Counted from the first letter of the stretch, positions 10,517-23,347 are shown. The stretch is 64,000 bases of DNA from Sialis fuliginosa (GCA_961205875.1 OY540816.1:2614701-2678700); one strand, 5' to 3'. Notes: generated from the sequence alone by a model not told the origin. Translations and numbers: made by a program.

Positions 10517-10735
10517 ATACTAATATATAAAGAGGGAAAGTTTGTGTTTGTGTGTGTGTGTTTGACCGAAGTAATCTCAAAAACTATTTGACCGATTTTA
10601 GTGAAATCTGCATCAACGTGTTCCTTAAAATATTAGAAGTGATATAAAATATTTTCACATTATCACTCAGAACAGCTAACCAGTGAATATTAATATTTTT
10701 AAACTCCCGGGTAACACCGGGTGATATCAGCTAAT
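10517..10735 (+). mobile_element. Helitron-like short repeat
   Basis: Starts 'actaatatataaagaggg aaagtttgtgtttg' and contains 'ctcaaaaactatttgaccga'. It ends 'cccgggtaacaccgggtgatatcagctaa' with CTAA after a short cccgg hairpin. This is the layout of a widespread arthropod non-autonomous Helitron type (compare 54013-54966). Confidence 0.5.
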
Positions 10736-10938
10736 TATTTAAATTTTATTTATATGAACATTATTTATATTTCTATGTAGGGTACGTGTATTTTTGTTTT
10801 CATATTTATATAAATTTAACTATTTAAAGAATATGGGCACACTATGTTTACAATTGATATATATGCAAATGCAATGGTCAATTTGATAAAAAAGGGAACG
10901 TGAGCCATATGAAAAAATACCCCAATAAATTAGTTTAA

Positions 10939-11181
10939 CCTCGGGTTGCATAAAGCAAAATTAATCACGATTAGTTAATCAGTTGTTTTAAAACCATTAT
11001 TACGTTAATTCTAAAAAACAATCACAGTTATGATAAATTTTATAAGATAAAAAATGATCATATTTAGTGAATTGTTCATTTACAAATCGAAAATAAGTTT
11101 AGAATTAACATTAATCATGGTTTGAAAACAACTGTCAACTGATTAACTAATCGTTGTCAATTTTGCTTTATGCAACCCAGG
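10939..11181. mobile_element. Foldback MITE (243 bp)
   Basis: Inverted ends 'cgggttgcataaagcaaaatt' at left and its complement at right. Inner arms pair imperfectly across 'gattagttaatcagttg' and 'ttaattctaaa'. Palindromic through most of its length. No clear target duplication. Confidence 0.65.
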
Positions 11182-12100
11182 ATAAGTAACGTAACTTGGT
11201 CATGCGTTAAATTGGCTGCTTACATTTTTTAAATTTCTTTCCATTTTTAGATTCTACAGTAGTTAGATTTTATATTTTTTGTTCCCAAAAGGGCGTGTTG
11301 CAAATTTCCAAATGTAGATAAATCCTCGCTTGATTAAAATTTTAATAATTGTATTTTAACCACAAAAACATTACTTTACTTAAGTTAATAAGTTTCTTAT
11401 GATCTTACAATAATTATATTATATTTACATTTTGTGTTATTTTTAACGATCTGAGTTCTGAACAATGGATAATTTCTAATATTATATTTTATACATTTTT
11501 TCGTCAATAACAAATCCATTAAAGTGTTTTGTCTTGTATTATTTATAATGAATAATACCTATGTAAACTGTTTAATATGAATATATTGCATAAGTTTTAC
11601 TAAAAATGTGTTTTCAAACGTTAGTTAGGCTTTTAACCAGTTAGAACAAGATGTGTCATAAAATGTCATTCACATTGAAAAAAAAAATTAGCAAGTTATA
11701 ATCATCTTGTCAAATTCTTGAAGATGCATTAACATAAATATATCATTAAATTTATTAAACTGAAATTCACAAGGTTGTAGTAAAGATAGAACAATAGACA
11801 ACGCTGAACTATTTTGATAAAACAAAAATAAAATATGTATTTAATTTACGAGTACACACAAACATATTATATATTATAGTAGGGTCATTCTTAGTCAACT
11901 CTATCAGAGAAAAACGCTACTTTTACGGATTTTCATAATATTCACATATGTTGTTAAACTTGCTAAAAAAATATGTTTCATTCATCATTTCGCAAAATTT
12001 TGCGTTTTTTAAAAACTACTCGTAATTTTTGAAGAGATGACGCATAGGCATTTAAATAATAATTTTTATCTCCGGATGTACCTACTTATCGTAGCGAAAT
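11182..12100. other. No feature recognised
   Basis: About 0.9 kb of AT-rich DNA with no frame above background, no repeat seen elsewhere in the window, and no splice-bounded open block. Confidence 0.6.
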
Positions 12101-12229
12101 AAATTTTTTTAGTTTTGTTCACAAAAGAACGTACTTTTTGGACATTTTGTCCGTTTTTAAGTAGAACAAAAATATAAATTATTTTTTGTAAATTTTTTTT
12201 TTTTTTTAATTTGAAGATGTGGTCGGGTG

Positions 12230-12622
12230 TTTTCAGTCTGTGTGGAAGGAGGTTCCATAGACTGAAAAGTGAATTCACATTATTTTTTTCACTTACCCCA
12301 TTAAATGGGGTATCATTAGATAGGTCTCTTAAAATGAAACAAAAAATGTTTAATGATCTTTTGATTTTAACCCTTTAGTCACGATATATTTGCATTTATA
12401 TGTCGTTATCAGAACGCTTCCCCCTTCTACTTTCTAAACCATCGATACAAAAAATCTAAAAAAAATCAGAATGTAGCTTTTAGTTAGTACTTTCAATGAA
12501 AATTATAACGAACACTGTAGCTAGAATAGTTTATAAAAAAATGTGAAATAACTCTTGTGTATAAATCGTAATGTCTATAGAAACCTATCATGTGCGTGCC
12601 CAATACGCACTTGGCTGTTTTA
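12230..12622 (+). repeat. Family C fragment (right half)
   Basis: Carries the family C order: 'taggtctc.taaaatg', 'gatcttttgattttaaccct', 'cacgatatatttgcattt', 'gtcgttatcag', 'gaaaattataacgaacactg', then 'gaaacctatcatgtgcgtgcc' and the gtgcgtg...cacgcac-type hairpin. One unit, not tandemly amplified as at 26983-28250. Directly abuts a truncated family D copy. Confidence 0.7.
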
Positions 12623-12629
12623 TTCCAAC

Positions 12630-12915
12630 AAGGTATCAACAAAAAATTTTGTTTATATGACTCTATTATAAATCGAGTTTTATACAGCTCGATATGAGAA
12701 ATTGTTGTTCCGTTTTTCAAAAAAATTACACCAGTATTACTGGTGTAATTTTATTTGTTTACAAAAAATATTATTAATTAAAATTTGAAAGCTTTTACAT
12801 CTTTATTGAAAAACTTTTATTTTTTCGATAATAGTCATACATCAAAAAAAAATTTATAAGGGGCCCTTCGATCACCTGCTGCCCGGGGGCCCCGGAGTCT
12901 CTAGTTACGACCCTG
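12630..12915 (-). mobile_element. Truncated hAT family D copy
   Basis: Reverse complement of the left third of 21106-21955, ending in 'ctctagttacgaccctg' at 12915. Contains a 15-bp-arm palindrome with a 1-nt loop at 12722-12752 (acaccagta t tactggtgt). Truncated at its left side against family C. Confidence 0.68.
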
Positions 12916-13613
12916 GCAGCCTACTTAAGGGGATAGATAAAAAAACTATTTTGCAAAACTTAATTTTTTGAAGTTTAAAATGAATAATAAATAACAAACC
13001 TTATTATGTGAGACGTTGCCATATTTTACATTATATAAACATTTATTTCATTTCTGTCCCCTTTCTGGGTCAAACTTATTGTTAGTATGAAACCCGCCAA
13101 TCTCTTTTTCATTGTTTAACAATTTTGTGTGGCTAGCGCCTTGTTAATTGGTTAATTCGGCCCTGTACATATATAAACTTTACAAATTAAAACTAATAAA
13201 TTAATAACCCATAAAGAAGTGATATGGTTTAAAAAAGTATTTGTATTATCTAGTTTCAAATATTATGTTTACGTAATTGATTTTTATTATCCATATGAGT
13301 AAATTAAAAACATCAATTATGACAAAAGATTGAACAATAGCCTTGTACAATTGTACATATTTATAATAATCGAAACAAACAGGTGTACATACAAATATTT
13401 TAAATGATATCTGGGTCGTTAGAATATAAAAAATATGCAACTTATCAAATTCTACATAATCAAGAGCATAAAGTACAAAAAATATATAATTCTTGGAAAA
13501 AATTAAGTGTTATTGGTATTACGAAATATATAAATGTGTATATTTTGTATGCGGATTCACAAAAATACTGCAACAAATCGGTTAATATTTTTTGATCATT
13601 TCAGTTTTAGATA

Positions 13614-14152
13614 TAGTCCAAGCAATCTATTCAAGTTCCAATGCTTTAGTTCGAAATCGGAGAGGACATGATGGAACTTTGAGATTACTTGGGGCCCATA
13701 TAAAGAATTTTAAATCCAAGTCTTAGACTTTATCCTCCGGGAGGTTTTTCCGCCATCTTGGATTTAGGGGTGCATTTGTTTTTCACGTTTTGTGGCTTAA
13801 ACAACGCACTTTGTCAAAAAGTACCATCAGTTATTTATTGTAGATAATAAAATTACCTATCGAACCATGTGTATTAAACAACTAATTAATCCATTATTTA
13901 AACAATAATAGCAGTTTTTCCTCAACTATTTTCGATAACTATTCCGAAATAATCAGCCACATCAAAAAGTACATAGCTAATAATTAATCTAAAAATTTGT
14001 AAAACTTCTCGAAAATTATACTCATGCTGTCCAAGCATAAGTATTTACTCATAAAAATACTTATAAAAATATTAATAAAATGCCCCAACTACCCTCAAAG
14101 TTTCATCCTGCCCTCTCTGATTCCGAACTAAAATTCTAGATTGCTTGGACTA
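13614..14152. mobile_element. PIF/Harbinger-like MITE (539 bp, 3-bp ATA duplication)
   Basis: Perfect 16-bp termini TAGTCCAAGCAATCTA (13614) and complement ending at 14152, flanked by ATA (13611-13613, 14153-14155). Subterminal arms also pair across about 90 bp ('ttagttcg.aatc.gagag'). The outer TAGTCCAAG is shared with the right end of the palindrome at 50291-51760, which also has a 3-bp duplication. Confidence 0.65.
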
Positions 14153-14794
14153 ATACGAATATGAAATTATTTTGGATATAGTTTTGGATACTGATTCTTG
14201 CTTATTGTTAGTATTTGTTTTTGTCCATAGTTTGTGTCTGTGCTAGGCCAAGAAGTAGGAAACTATCCGATATAATTATTTCGGATGCGCGGTTTCGGTT
14301 TCGAAGATCAGAATAGTTTCGGATATCCGATAATATTGGTATATAAAATATCTGCCATGGAAGCTACCGCACGGGATTTTCTTATACATAATACTGATAG
14401 TGAACAGTTCACGCGATTCTTATTTTATTAAAACATATTTTTGATGAACTAATAAAAGATAGAATAAAATGAGTGGGACATAAATTATAGATAATAATAT
14501 TCTTTACAACATGTATCAAATGATTTTTTTGAACGTAATTACTAAGCCGGAAACGGAAGTTTACTTTTGTCAATTTTTGAATTTTCGAATTATTTTTGAA
14601 ATAAGAAAAAAATGTTTTATATAAAAATTGTCGAGTATATTATTATCTACAATTTATGACCCATAAATTTTTTTCCAAAATTTATGATTTAGCCAGAAAT
14701 ATTTTTTTTTACATAATTAATTAGAACCAGTACTACGTATAAGAAAGTCCCATGGAACCTTCGGTACACACGTACACTGTTCAATCTCTGTAAT

Positions 14795-15060
14795 CAGTGA
14801 CGCAGTGGCATAGTAAAGGGGGGGTTTCGGGGACGACTCCCCCCCCTGAAATATTCTGTGTTTAAAAAAAACGTATGTTTTGAGAAAAAATCAGTTCAAA
14901 ATACCTTCAAAAAAATTAACTCATATGTATTTCACCCCCCCCCCCCCCCCGAATTTTTTTCTTACTACGCCACTGCAGTGACGTATTTACCTAAGGGCGT
15001 AGAGGGCGATCGCCCGGGGCAGTCTCTTCCAGTGAGAGGCTGGAGGGCGGCGTATAAAAA
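14795..15060. mobile_element. hAT left-end fragment (CAGTGACGTATTTACC)
   Basis: Its first 8 bases, CAGTGACG, appear twice (14795-14802 and 14976-14983) because another hAT inserted exactly there and duplicated them. After that insertion it continues 'tatttacctaagggcg', like the terminus at 9623. Its right end was not found. Confidence 0.6.
14803..14975. mobile_element. hAT MITE (173 bp) inside another hAT terminus
   Basis: Termini CAGTGGCATAGTAA and ttactacgccactg, perfect 8-bp duplication cagtgacg (14795-14802, 14976-14983). Same family as 32956-33126 (shared 'aaaacgtatgttttgagaaa' core, C/G tracts near both ends). Confidence 0.85.
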
Positions 15061-15162
15061 AATATTTTGGTACAATAACTTTATACGTACTAGTTAGATA
15101 AATGTGTTGGGCCCGTATTCTCAAGTTCTCTCGATTTTTTTTCTTACTAGTATGTAACTAAC

Positions 15163-16332
15163 AAGCAAACATCCCCAGGTGCCACTCTCCGATTTTAATG
15201 AAACTTGGTAAAAATGTTCTTTGGGTAAAAATTAAGGACACGTATTTTTTTATACGTGCCCGTTTTTAATTTTAGGTGTTGAAATCGACCCTTGAAAATG
15301 AGGGTAAAATTTTAAATTTGTAAATAGCTCGTAAACCGCGTGGAATAGTGGCTTGGGTATAATACAAAATTTATTTGGTATTACAAGAGCAATAAAATAG
15401 CATAAATGTAGTACCCCCTATAATTTTTATTTGAGGGGTATAATGAACACCCTCAACTTTTTTCAAAAATTATTTTTTTTCTTTCATAAATCTGTAGAGT
15501 GTAATATTCTGAATACAATGATATAAAATTTGAAAATAACGTATCTTCAAACTTCGGAGATATCGGCACTTTTGTAGTCCGCCATGTACTTTATACACTG
15601 TATAAAGTACCTATATGGCATGCCGCGCCGCGCGCCAGTTAAAGCTAGTAGAACACTTTTCAAAGTAGTGTGGTTCTATTATATGTAAGTTGTGATATTA
15701 ATTTGATAATTCACAAATATCATCAATATGGGTTTATTTTAAATTATAAAGAGTAAAAATTTTGCAAATTCATCGATAGGAGGTGAGCAACCCTTAAAGT
15801 AATGAACAATGAAATGTATAGCGATTTTAAGTATTGAAACAATTTAATTGCAAAAATTTAAAGAAAGCTATTTAGATTTATCTTTAATGAAAATGTCGTG
15901 TATCTTAAATTCTTAAAAACCACAACATTCAGTGTATAAAGTACATGGCGGACTACAAAAGTGCCGATATCTCCGAATTTTGAATATACGTTTCAAATTT
16001 TATATCACTGTATTCAGAATACTACACTCTACTGATTTGTGAAAGAAAAAAAAATAATTTTTGAAAAAAGTTGAGGGGTGTACATTATACCCCTCAAATA
16101 AAAATTATAGGGGATACCACATTTATGCTATTATATAGCTCTTGTAATACCAAATAAATTTCGTATTATACCCAAGCTATACTATTCCAAATGGTTTACG
16201 TACTATTTACAAATTTAAAATTTTACCCTCATTTTCAAGGGTCGATTTCACCACCTAAACTTAAAAACGGGCACGTATAAAAAAATACGTGTTTCATTAA
16301 AATCGGAGAGTGGCACCTGGGGATGTTTGCTT
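15163..16332. mobile_element. 1.2-kb inverted-repeat element with ~430-bp arms
   Basis: Left arm (from aagcaaacatccccaggtgc) is the inverted complement of the right arm over about 430 bp, with scattered mismatches. The centre (about 15600-15920) is unpaired and holds a GC-rich patch 'gccgcgccgcgcgcc'. No transposase and no clear target duplication. 'gtactttatacactgtataaagtac' around 15588 is a further small palindrome. Confidence 0.7.
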
Positions 16333-16759
16333 TAAGTTATTCCCTAAAATTTCTAGCGCAACGAAAATAGCATATTCTTGAATCTCGATTCGATTTTTCG
16401 TTCGTAAAATGTCGAATGAAAAATCGAGCTTAGTAAACATCCGTATCCGGTTGAAAGATCGTTTTCAAAAATAGGAGGATTTCTTCCCAGATAAAAATTA
16501 ATCTTAAATATAAAATTTCAGCCTTCTACGATTTGTCGTATTTAAGTTACAGCAGCGTCTACAGACACAGATATTATGACAATGAATTCAGGGAAGGTCA
16601 AAACGGATAACCCCATCAAAATCTGGATTTCGAAAAAATATTATATATGTATATATTGGGTCAGGCTTGGATCCGTTGTCAAGGTTGGCATTTCCTACAT
16701 GGGAATACTTACTTATACTATATCTATTTCATATACATATGTAGTTACTATAAGAAAGT

Positions 16760-19686
16760 AAAAATATGGAAGCCCACACTCATGTGTTCCTTTTTCTTCT
16801 TCATATAATGTTTTTTTTATTCATGAAATATATTATACCTACAAAAACCATTATAGATTTAGAAAGCTTTATGTATGATCACTCCATTGATATTTGTGAA
16901 CACCGAAACATTTGTATAAAACATTTTTACCAGAAACTCAACTCCTTTGAGATATATGACCGTTTCCTGAATATTGAGATATACTGTATAATCTCATGAT
17001 CGTATTTAAAATGCAGAAAATCCTAAGTTATGTATAACAAACATGTGAACTTCATAATCTAGATTTTGAGCCGTAGTAAAATTTTACACATATGTATGTT
17101 CCAAGATAAAATAATTTAGATGTAAGCCGTGTTTAACAAAAAAAAAACAGCAACACGGTGTTTTAAAAGATTTCGTATTTAAAAATGTATAGGGTTTATG
17201 CACTTTTGTTAGACACGATGTTGCTGTTTTGTTTTTTCGGTCTAAACACGTCATTGCAAACACATATTTCTTTCGATATCTCGTAAATACAAAAAATGGA
17301 ATTTTCAAGTGACAACTTCAAAAATTCACGGTATATTTAATGTCGTGAATGAGGTTTCTAAACTAGCCGCTAAAAGGTCCAATAATCATGATAGATTTAC
17401 GAGGTCTTGAATAGTCTTGAAGTTTGAATTTCGCAGTTTTTTTCATTCAGAAACTACATAAATGTTATACTTATTCTAAAAAAAAATCGGACCTCGAGGA
17501 TTTGATATAACTTTATATTTTTGTTAAAAAAAATATACCTACTTATCCATACCTTTCAATAACACTGATATTTCATTGAATTATAAATGTAAATACTTTA
17601 AATTGTTTTCAATATAAATAATGTATTCAGGTCCGTAATTATAATATGTATATTATATCGTTTTGTTTAAATAGCAGATTAGTATGAAATGAACAATTCA
17701 GCCGTAAAACGGTACCTAAAGTTGATCATTTTTTTTAATTTTAGAATACACGTGAGCGCTGAAAATTCAAAATATAAACAGCGGTATTTTTTATAAAATT
17801 TAATAACTTTTTTAAGGACTAATTCTTATGAAATAAGAAATACGATCTTAAAGAATACAAATTTAGTTGTCAGTTCCTGAAACATTGATTCTGATAATAT
17901 TTTAATAATTAATTAATTACAGATAATAGTTTCACTAAAAAACAACATTAAAATTCCATTGAGAATTATCATCTTAAGGGCTCACATCTATGTTACCTGA
18001 GCACATCGAAAATGAATGTTTTTGAGGGTATACAGAGTAAACAATAAAAAATAAAAATGTTATGTTATTTATTGTTCACTGATGTTTGAAAAACAGTTTA
18101 CAAAATATAATTTTTATAAAAAATAGAAAATATATAATAACATTTTGGAAGGTCCTATTGAAAAAATAACGCTTCACTGTCGGCATGATAACTGCTCAAG
18201 ATATTGACTAATCTAAAAAATTCAAAAAGACTATCGTAAAGTAAGATTACCGCTGTCGTCTGTCGAGCCATTAAAAAAATTATTTAATTTTTATGACAAT
18301 TTGAATTTAAGTTTCACTTTTTCGTGCAAAATTTTGGGTTTTAATTCTGAAGCTTTAAAAAAAATATTGAAAACTATTCGAGTTATCATGTCGACAGCAA
18401 TCGAAAAAGTAGTTTTGAGAAAAACGCGTTTGAAGTTTCGAAGCGTTATGAAGATAATTTGCGGAAACAACTTTTTTAATAAACTGCAGTTCATATTGTA
18501 TCCTTCTTTTACTTGTATTGTATTGTTTTTTAATATTTTTTGTCTACTAGTTGTTCGAGTTTGTTTGGTTGCCTGATGGTGTGATAATAAAAAAAATCGA
18601 ATTTTTATGCGTTCAGATAGATGTGACCCCTTAAACTTAAAGCAATAAACTTTGATTTTATGACACTTAAAATGGTTGTTAAAGCCAATTTTTCATAAAA
18701 ATAACTTCATTTTAAGTACATAATAAAACGCATTTTTTGTAGATTAGAAATTTCACAATTTTTAAAATTCTCTCAATTAAAAACAATACATTTTGAGAGA
18801 ATCACTTTAACATTTTTCTTTATCCTAGAAAAGGGAAAGTATTGTAATTACCCCGAAATTTTTTTCCGAGTTGTCACTAAACGCTCACGTTTTAGATTTT
18901 CCCTCAAATCATATTTGATTATTTAGAATAATACGTATTTTTGTCTGATGGTATTTAAAAAAAATTTACGAAATTAAGCGCGATTTTTTGTTTAATTTGT
19001 TTTAATCTAGCTTCCAATTAGTTAGATCTGATTCGCATAGTTTTATAATTTATTTTCGTAAGTTTTAATCTATTGATGAAAATAGAAAATTGACCAAAAA
19101 AATATAAGAAAAATCCGAAATACTGTTTTATAACAAGGTAGGTAGTTAATAATTAAACAACCTTATGATTGTTTGTAAATCTAAAAAAAAATAGAAAACT
19201 CTCTATGAACAATTTACAATAAATATTATATATAAGATAGATATTTTCCGTTATGAATTGTAGTTAGTCCAGCAGCTAAGGAGTTAGACAACTTCAAAAT
19301 ATTCCTTTCTGAACTTCACGCTACGGTTCTGGAAATATAAACAAGCTTCTCCTCACCTCATCGGCCATGCTGTTGTAACTAGGTAGCTTTGAATAGTATA
19401 AGTACCTACTTAATATTTAACGTCATTGATAATTAAAACAATTAATTTAGATTTAAATAATTATAGTTATCTTTAGTTTCAAGTTGTTTATTTAATTTAA
19501 TAATGATGTACCTATGTACTTACTTGAAAATATTATACATATATACATAAAAATCGATGGTCTTAGGTCACAACATGATAACTGTAGAAATGTGATCTCT
19601 CGAGGGAGCGTTTTGAAAGTCTGGTGTATTGTTCAAGTATCATTATATTACCACTTATTTTAGATAATTTCTCGAATGGATACAGA
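16760..19686. other. No feature recognised
   Basis: 2.9 kb of AT-rich sequence. The longest frames are under 95 codons, low-complexity, and lack splice or homology support. No copy of the repeat families defined elsewhere in the window was recognised here. Confidence 0.6.
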
Positions 19687-19970
19687 CAGTGACGTCGCTA
19701 AGGGGGACGACATCCAGGGCGGAGATCGAGGATATCATCCCTCACCCTCCTCCTTGCATAGGTTTTATTTTTTTTGTACATTAAGGTGTGACCCCCTGCG
19801 AACTATTAACCACCAAAAAAATACCAGTGGGCCCTATTTTTATGGCCTAAAACAGTTTATTGGCTCTACATATTTGTACATACATACCCCATGGAAGCCT
19901 CAAATAACTCAGAAAAGTAAAAATAAGCTTTGTTTTTTGACATATGAGACAATAATGACACCCCCTTGAG
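19687..19970. mobile_element. hAT-like left-end fragment
   Basis: Begins CAGTGACGTCGCTAAGGGGG, a typical hAT MITE terminus, and continues with 'gtgtgaccccctgcgaactatt'. No paired right end or duplication was found. Confidence 0.42.
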
Positions 19971-20089
19971 ACGCTTGTTGAATGGAAGTTCCATTAATAG
20001 ATCAAACGTCAGAACACACAAAACGAAATTCATATATTTTAGTTATTTTGTTCAGTTATTAATTTATTATGGTAGACCTACGATCAATT

Positions 20090-20313
20090 GTAGGAGCAAC
20101 AGAACAAAACCGGATAAATCCATTTTTGCAAATTTTACAAGAGAAGTCAAAATGTAACTACCCTATTTTCATGTACTTAAAGAGATTTTTTAATACCCAA
20201 ATTTTGAACTAGCACAAGCTGGAAGATGGATTTAAAAAAAATTAGATATCCGGTTTTATTCCGCGATGTTGGATTTATCCGGTTTTGTTCCACTACAAGT
20301 TGGATTATCCACA
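20090..20313. repeat. Short foldback repeat
   Basis: 'gaacaaaaccggataaatcc' at about 20100 is repeated inverted at about 20267-20290 ('ggatttatccggttttgttc'). Arms are about 30 bp. Confidence 0.5.
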
Positions 20314-20862
20314 TTTAAACCACAGAGACATCATAACCTGAAATGGTAAAAATTTGTAAGTGAAGAAAACAATAATAATTAAATTTTTAATCAATAAGGC
20401 ACATTTTGTCAAATAAATTTTACGTAATAATCGCACACAAACTGTGTCTTTTTATAGTGAATTTGTTAGCTTTTGTTCCGAGACACGTTTTTAACGTCAT
20501 TTTTAAAGAAGTTTTCGTAATATTTGATCCGTGGTCTTTGGTCAGTCCGGTGATGGTTGAAAATACCGAATCGAAAAAAAAAGTCATTTTGGTTCAAAGT
20601 GGATCTATCTGGTAGAGCACTTTTAGTAAAACCCTAAAATTTGGAAACAAGTCGCCATATTTTCTAAACAATTGAATGTATAAAAAAATTTTTTTTACAA
20701 AAGTTTCTTACTTTTTTATCATCTTTAAAATTATCTACTTTTAGATATACCGTTCCATTTGATTTTGCTGAGAAACGGGTATGTACCCCTCAAACTACCT
20801 CCCAAGGGGGTGTTTTAGGGGGTTGAAAATATTTTCCTGAAATTCTTTAGGGTCGATATATA

Positions 20863-22575
20863 CAGGGTGGGGCATTTAAAGTGTTACAGTTAATTATCTC
20901 AGAACCATCGCATGTTTGAAAAAAAATTTCAACCAAATAATGTTTGGTTGTAAGGGGGTAATCGAATAGTAATATTTATTTGCTATTTTAACGTGGCCTT
21001 TAAGGATATTTGAAGGTCAACATCATTTTTTTAAATAGGAACCTATAGTTTTTATTGAGTAATCTTATTCTACGTGAAAAAACACGAATTAAACACGAAT
21101 TTAAACAGGGCCGTAACTAGAGGCTCGGGGGCCCCGGGGCAGCAAGTGATCGAGGGGGGCCCCCTTATAAATATTTTAAAACACTTTTGAAGTATGTGAC
21201 TATTTTCGAAAAAAATAAGTTTTTCAATAAAAATGTGAATGCTTTCAAATTTTAATTATTAATATTTTTTGTAAACAATGACAATTAAACCAGTAAATAA
21301 TTTTTTTTTAAAAAACAAACAATAATTTCTCATATCGAGCTGCATAAAATTCGATTTATAGTGGAGTCATATTAGCGAAATTTTTTGTTCCTTTTTGAAA
21401 AAACTACCATTTTTACGGTTTTTTTAATAATAAATTCTATTGGCCGGATTACAAAAATAAAAAAAATCATTTTAAAATTTGTTATGGATTTCCCTATAAA
21501 ACTAAATTTTTTAAAATCTCATAATTTTATTACGAACGTAAAGTATACTTTCTTTTATAACGACCAATAGTAAAGCGATTTTAATAAAATTTTGAGAAAA
21601 GATATTCCTTATGATAAATAAGTAATTGTGACAAGTTCCAAATCAAAACGGCTAAAAACACATTAAAAAATAAAAAATATCATGTGGGCAACAAATGCTA
21701 GAGGGGCATTCTTTTTTTGTAGATTTTTATGTACTATGCGATGGCGTTGAAGATAATTCTATAAATGTATTGAAAATAGTTTTTTTTGGGTTTTTGTTTT
21801 TGAAAAAATGTGTCCGTGTTGAATCAAAATGAGTTTAACTCAAAACTTTTTTTAATTCGATTTCGTAAAAAAAGTACATTCCTTGTTCGGGGCCCCCCTA
21901 TACTCGGGGACCCCGGGGCACCGCCCCGGCTGCCCCGGTGGTAGTTACGGCCCTGAATTTAAACAATCCAAGCTTTCCAAGGTATCTATCAAAATAATTC
22001 GAGATTTTGAATTTTCAAGATTTTTTTACTCAGAAACCATAAACTTTTAAAAAAAAGTACAAGATACCAAAAATGTTTATTTTGGTCTAATGAAACTTGG
22101 AGAATTATTCTAGATTTTTTTTAACATTTCGTACTTTTTTTGTTTTTGCTAAAATAAAATAAATAGAAAAAGTTTTAAAATTTTTTTAAATAATTCTCCA
22201 CGCTTTATTAGACCAAAATAAATATTTTGTGTATCCTGTACTTTTTTTCTAAAGTTTGTGGTTTCTGAGTAAAAAATTCTTGAAAGAATTATTTTGTTAG
22301 ATACCTTGGAAAGCTTGGGTTGTTCAAAAAAAAGTTTTTAATGAATGATTCGTGTTTTTTCACGTAGAATAAGATTACTAAATAAAAACTATAGGTTCCT
22401 ATTTAAAAAAATTATGTTGACCTTCAAATATCCTTGAAGGCCACGTTAAAATAGCAAATAAATATTACTATTCGATTACCCTCTTACAACCAAACATTTT
22501 TTGGTTGAAACGTTTTTTTCAAATATGCGATGGTTCTGAGATAATCAACTGTAACACTTTAAAGGCCCCACCCTG
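20863..22575. mobile_element. TA-flanked foldback element, arm interrupted by a hAT
   Basis: Termini CAGGGTGGGGC and complement, flanked by TA (20861-20862, 22576-22577). Without the nested hAT (21106-21955 plus one 8-bp duplication) the element is about 855 bp and palindromic almost throughout: left arm 20863-21105 plus 21964-22150 pairs with about 22155-22575. Arms share 'tacagttaattatctcagaa'-type blocks and 'aggaacctatagtttttat'. It would form one long hairpin. Confidence 0.82.
21106..21955. mobile_element. hAT family D element (850 bp), intact ends
   Basis: Termini CAGGGCCGTAACTA and complement tagttacggccctg, with a perfect 8-bp duplication aatttaaa (21098-21105, 21956-21963). Interior is AT-rich without transposase; both ends are GC-rich ('ggggccccggggc'). 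Related copies: 46271-46456 (short) and 12630-12915 (truncated). Confidence 0.87.
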
Positions 22576-22734
22576 TATAGTAAATTTTTATCATTAGGCG
22601 TAAAACATAGTGGACGGGTGGTCTGGAACACCCGGTATACCGATATGAATCTTGGCAAACAATGGAAACAAATATATATTTTCTAACAATCGTATTTTAC
22701 ACAAAAAATAAATAATTACTTGTAAGAAATCTCG

Positions 22735-23072
22735 GATAGGAGCCGAGATACTTACGATTTTGTATAATGAATAAAAAGTAAAACAAAAGAAAAAAAAATA
22801 TATTATATATCCATACTGGAACTTGTTAGCGGGCCCCCTAAGAAAGATCTTTTTTCAGTAAGTTTAAATGGCCTTTTTTAGGTCATTCAATAAGACAAAA
22901 ATGCCATAGAAGTGTTTGGATGTCATAAAAATGTTTACATGACTTAATTTTCATCAATGATTTTTTTGCTCGCGCCGCCGGATAGGACTAGAGTCCTGTC
23001 AGCCCCCCTCCCCACGTGGAGAATCTAGGTACCGAATTCGGCGCGAGCGAAGCCGCGGGTAACAGCTAGTAA
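22735..23072 (+). mobile_element. Helitron-like fragment ending in CTAG
   Basis: Contains 'ctcggataggagccgagata', shared with the Helitron at 54013, and ends 'gcgcgagcgaagccgcgggtaacagctag' followed by T. That is a hairpin plus CTAG 3' end typical for Helitrons. The 5' end is not defined; the middle has unrelated sequence. Confidence 0.55.
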
Positions 23073-23347
23073 TGTATACAAAAGATGATATATTATACAT
23101 CGGGAAGTGGGTGAAAAATCGGTTACAAGATTTGACCGAAATAGATAAATAAGTCAAGTTGTAAAAAAATAAATAATTTGTCATTACAATATAAATTAAC
23201 TCATAACATTAATTAAAATCGACTTGTAACTTTTCATTAAAATTTTCAAAATATATATTTTGATAAAATTTTATATCACTAATTGTATGTATCTAATCAA
23301 CTGATGATAACAAGTGAATCATCCTAAATAATAATTATTGTCTACAG

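Larger units (their letters stand above)
14413..16759 (+). mobile_element. Family B copy split by nested insertions
   Basis: 14413-14794 matches the first part of the full family B copy (24660-25020). 16432-16759 matches its last part from 'gtaaacatccgtatccggttg' to the terminal 'ataagaaagt'. The interval is filled by hAT sequence and the inverted-repeat element at 15163-16332, and some of the family B middle is lost. Confidence 0.65.

Noticed and set aside
8840..13167. Pairing CAGGGCCGGATTAAC (8840) with gttaattcggccctg (13153-13167) as one 4.3-kb hAT
   Set aside because: Flanks show no shared 8-bp duplication and the interval holds several unrelated complete elements; treated as separate fragments.
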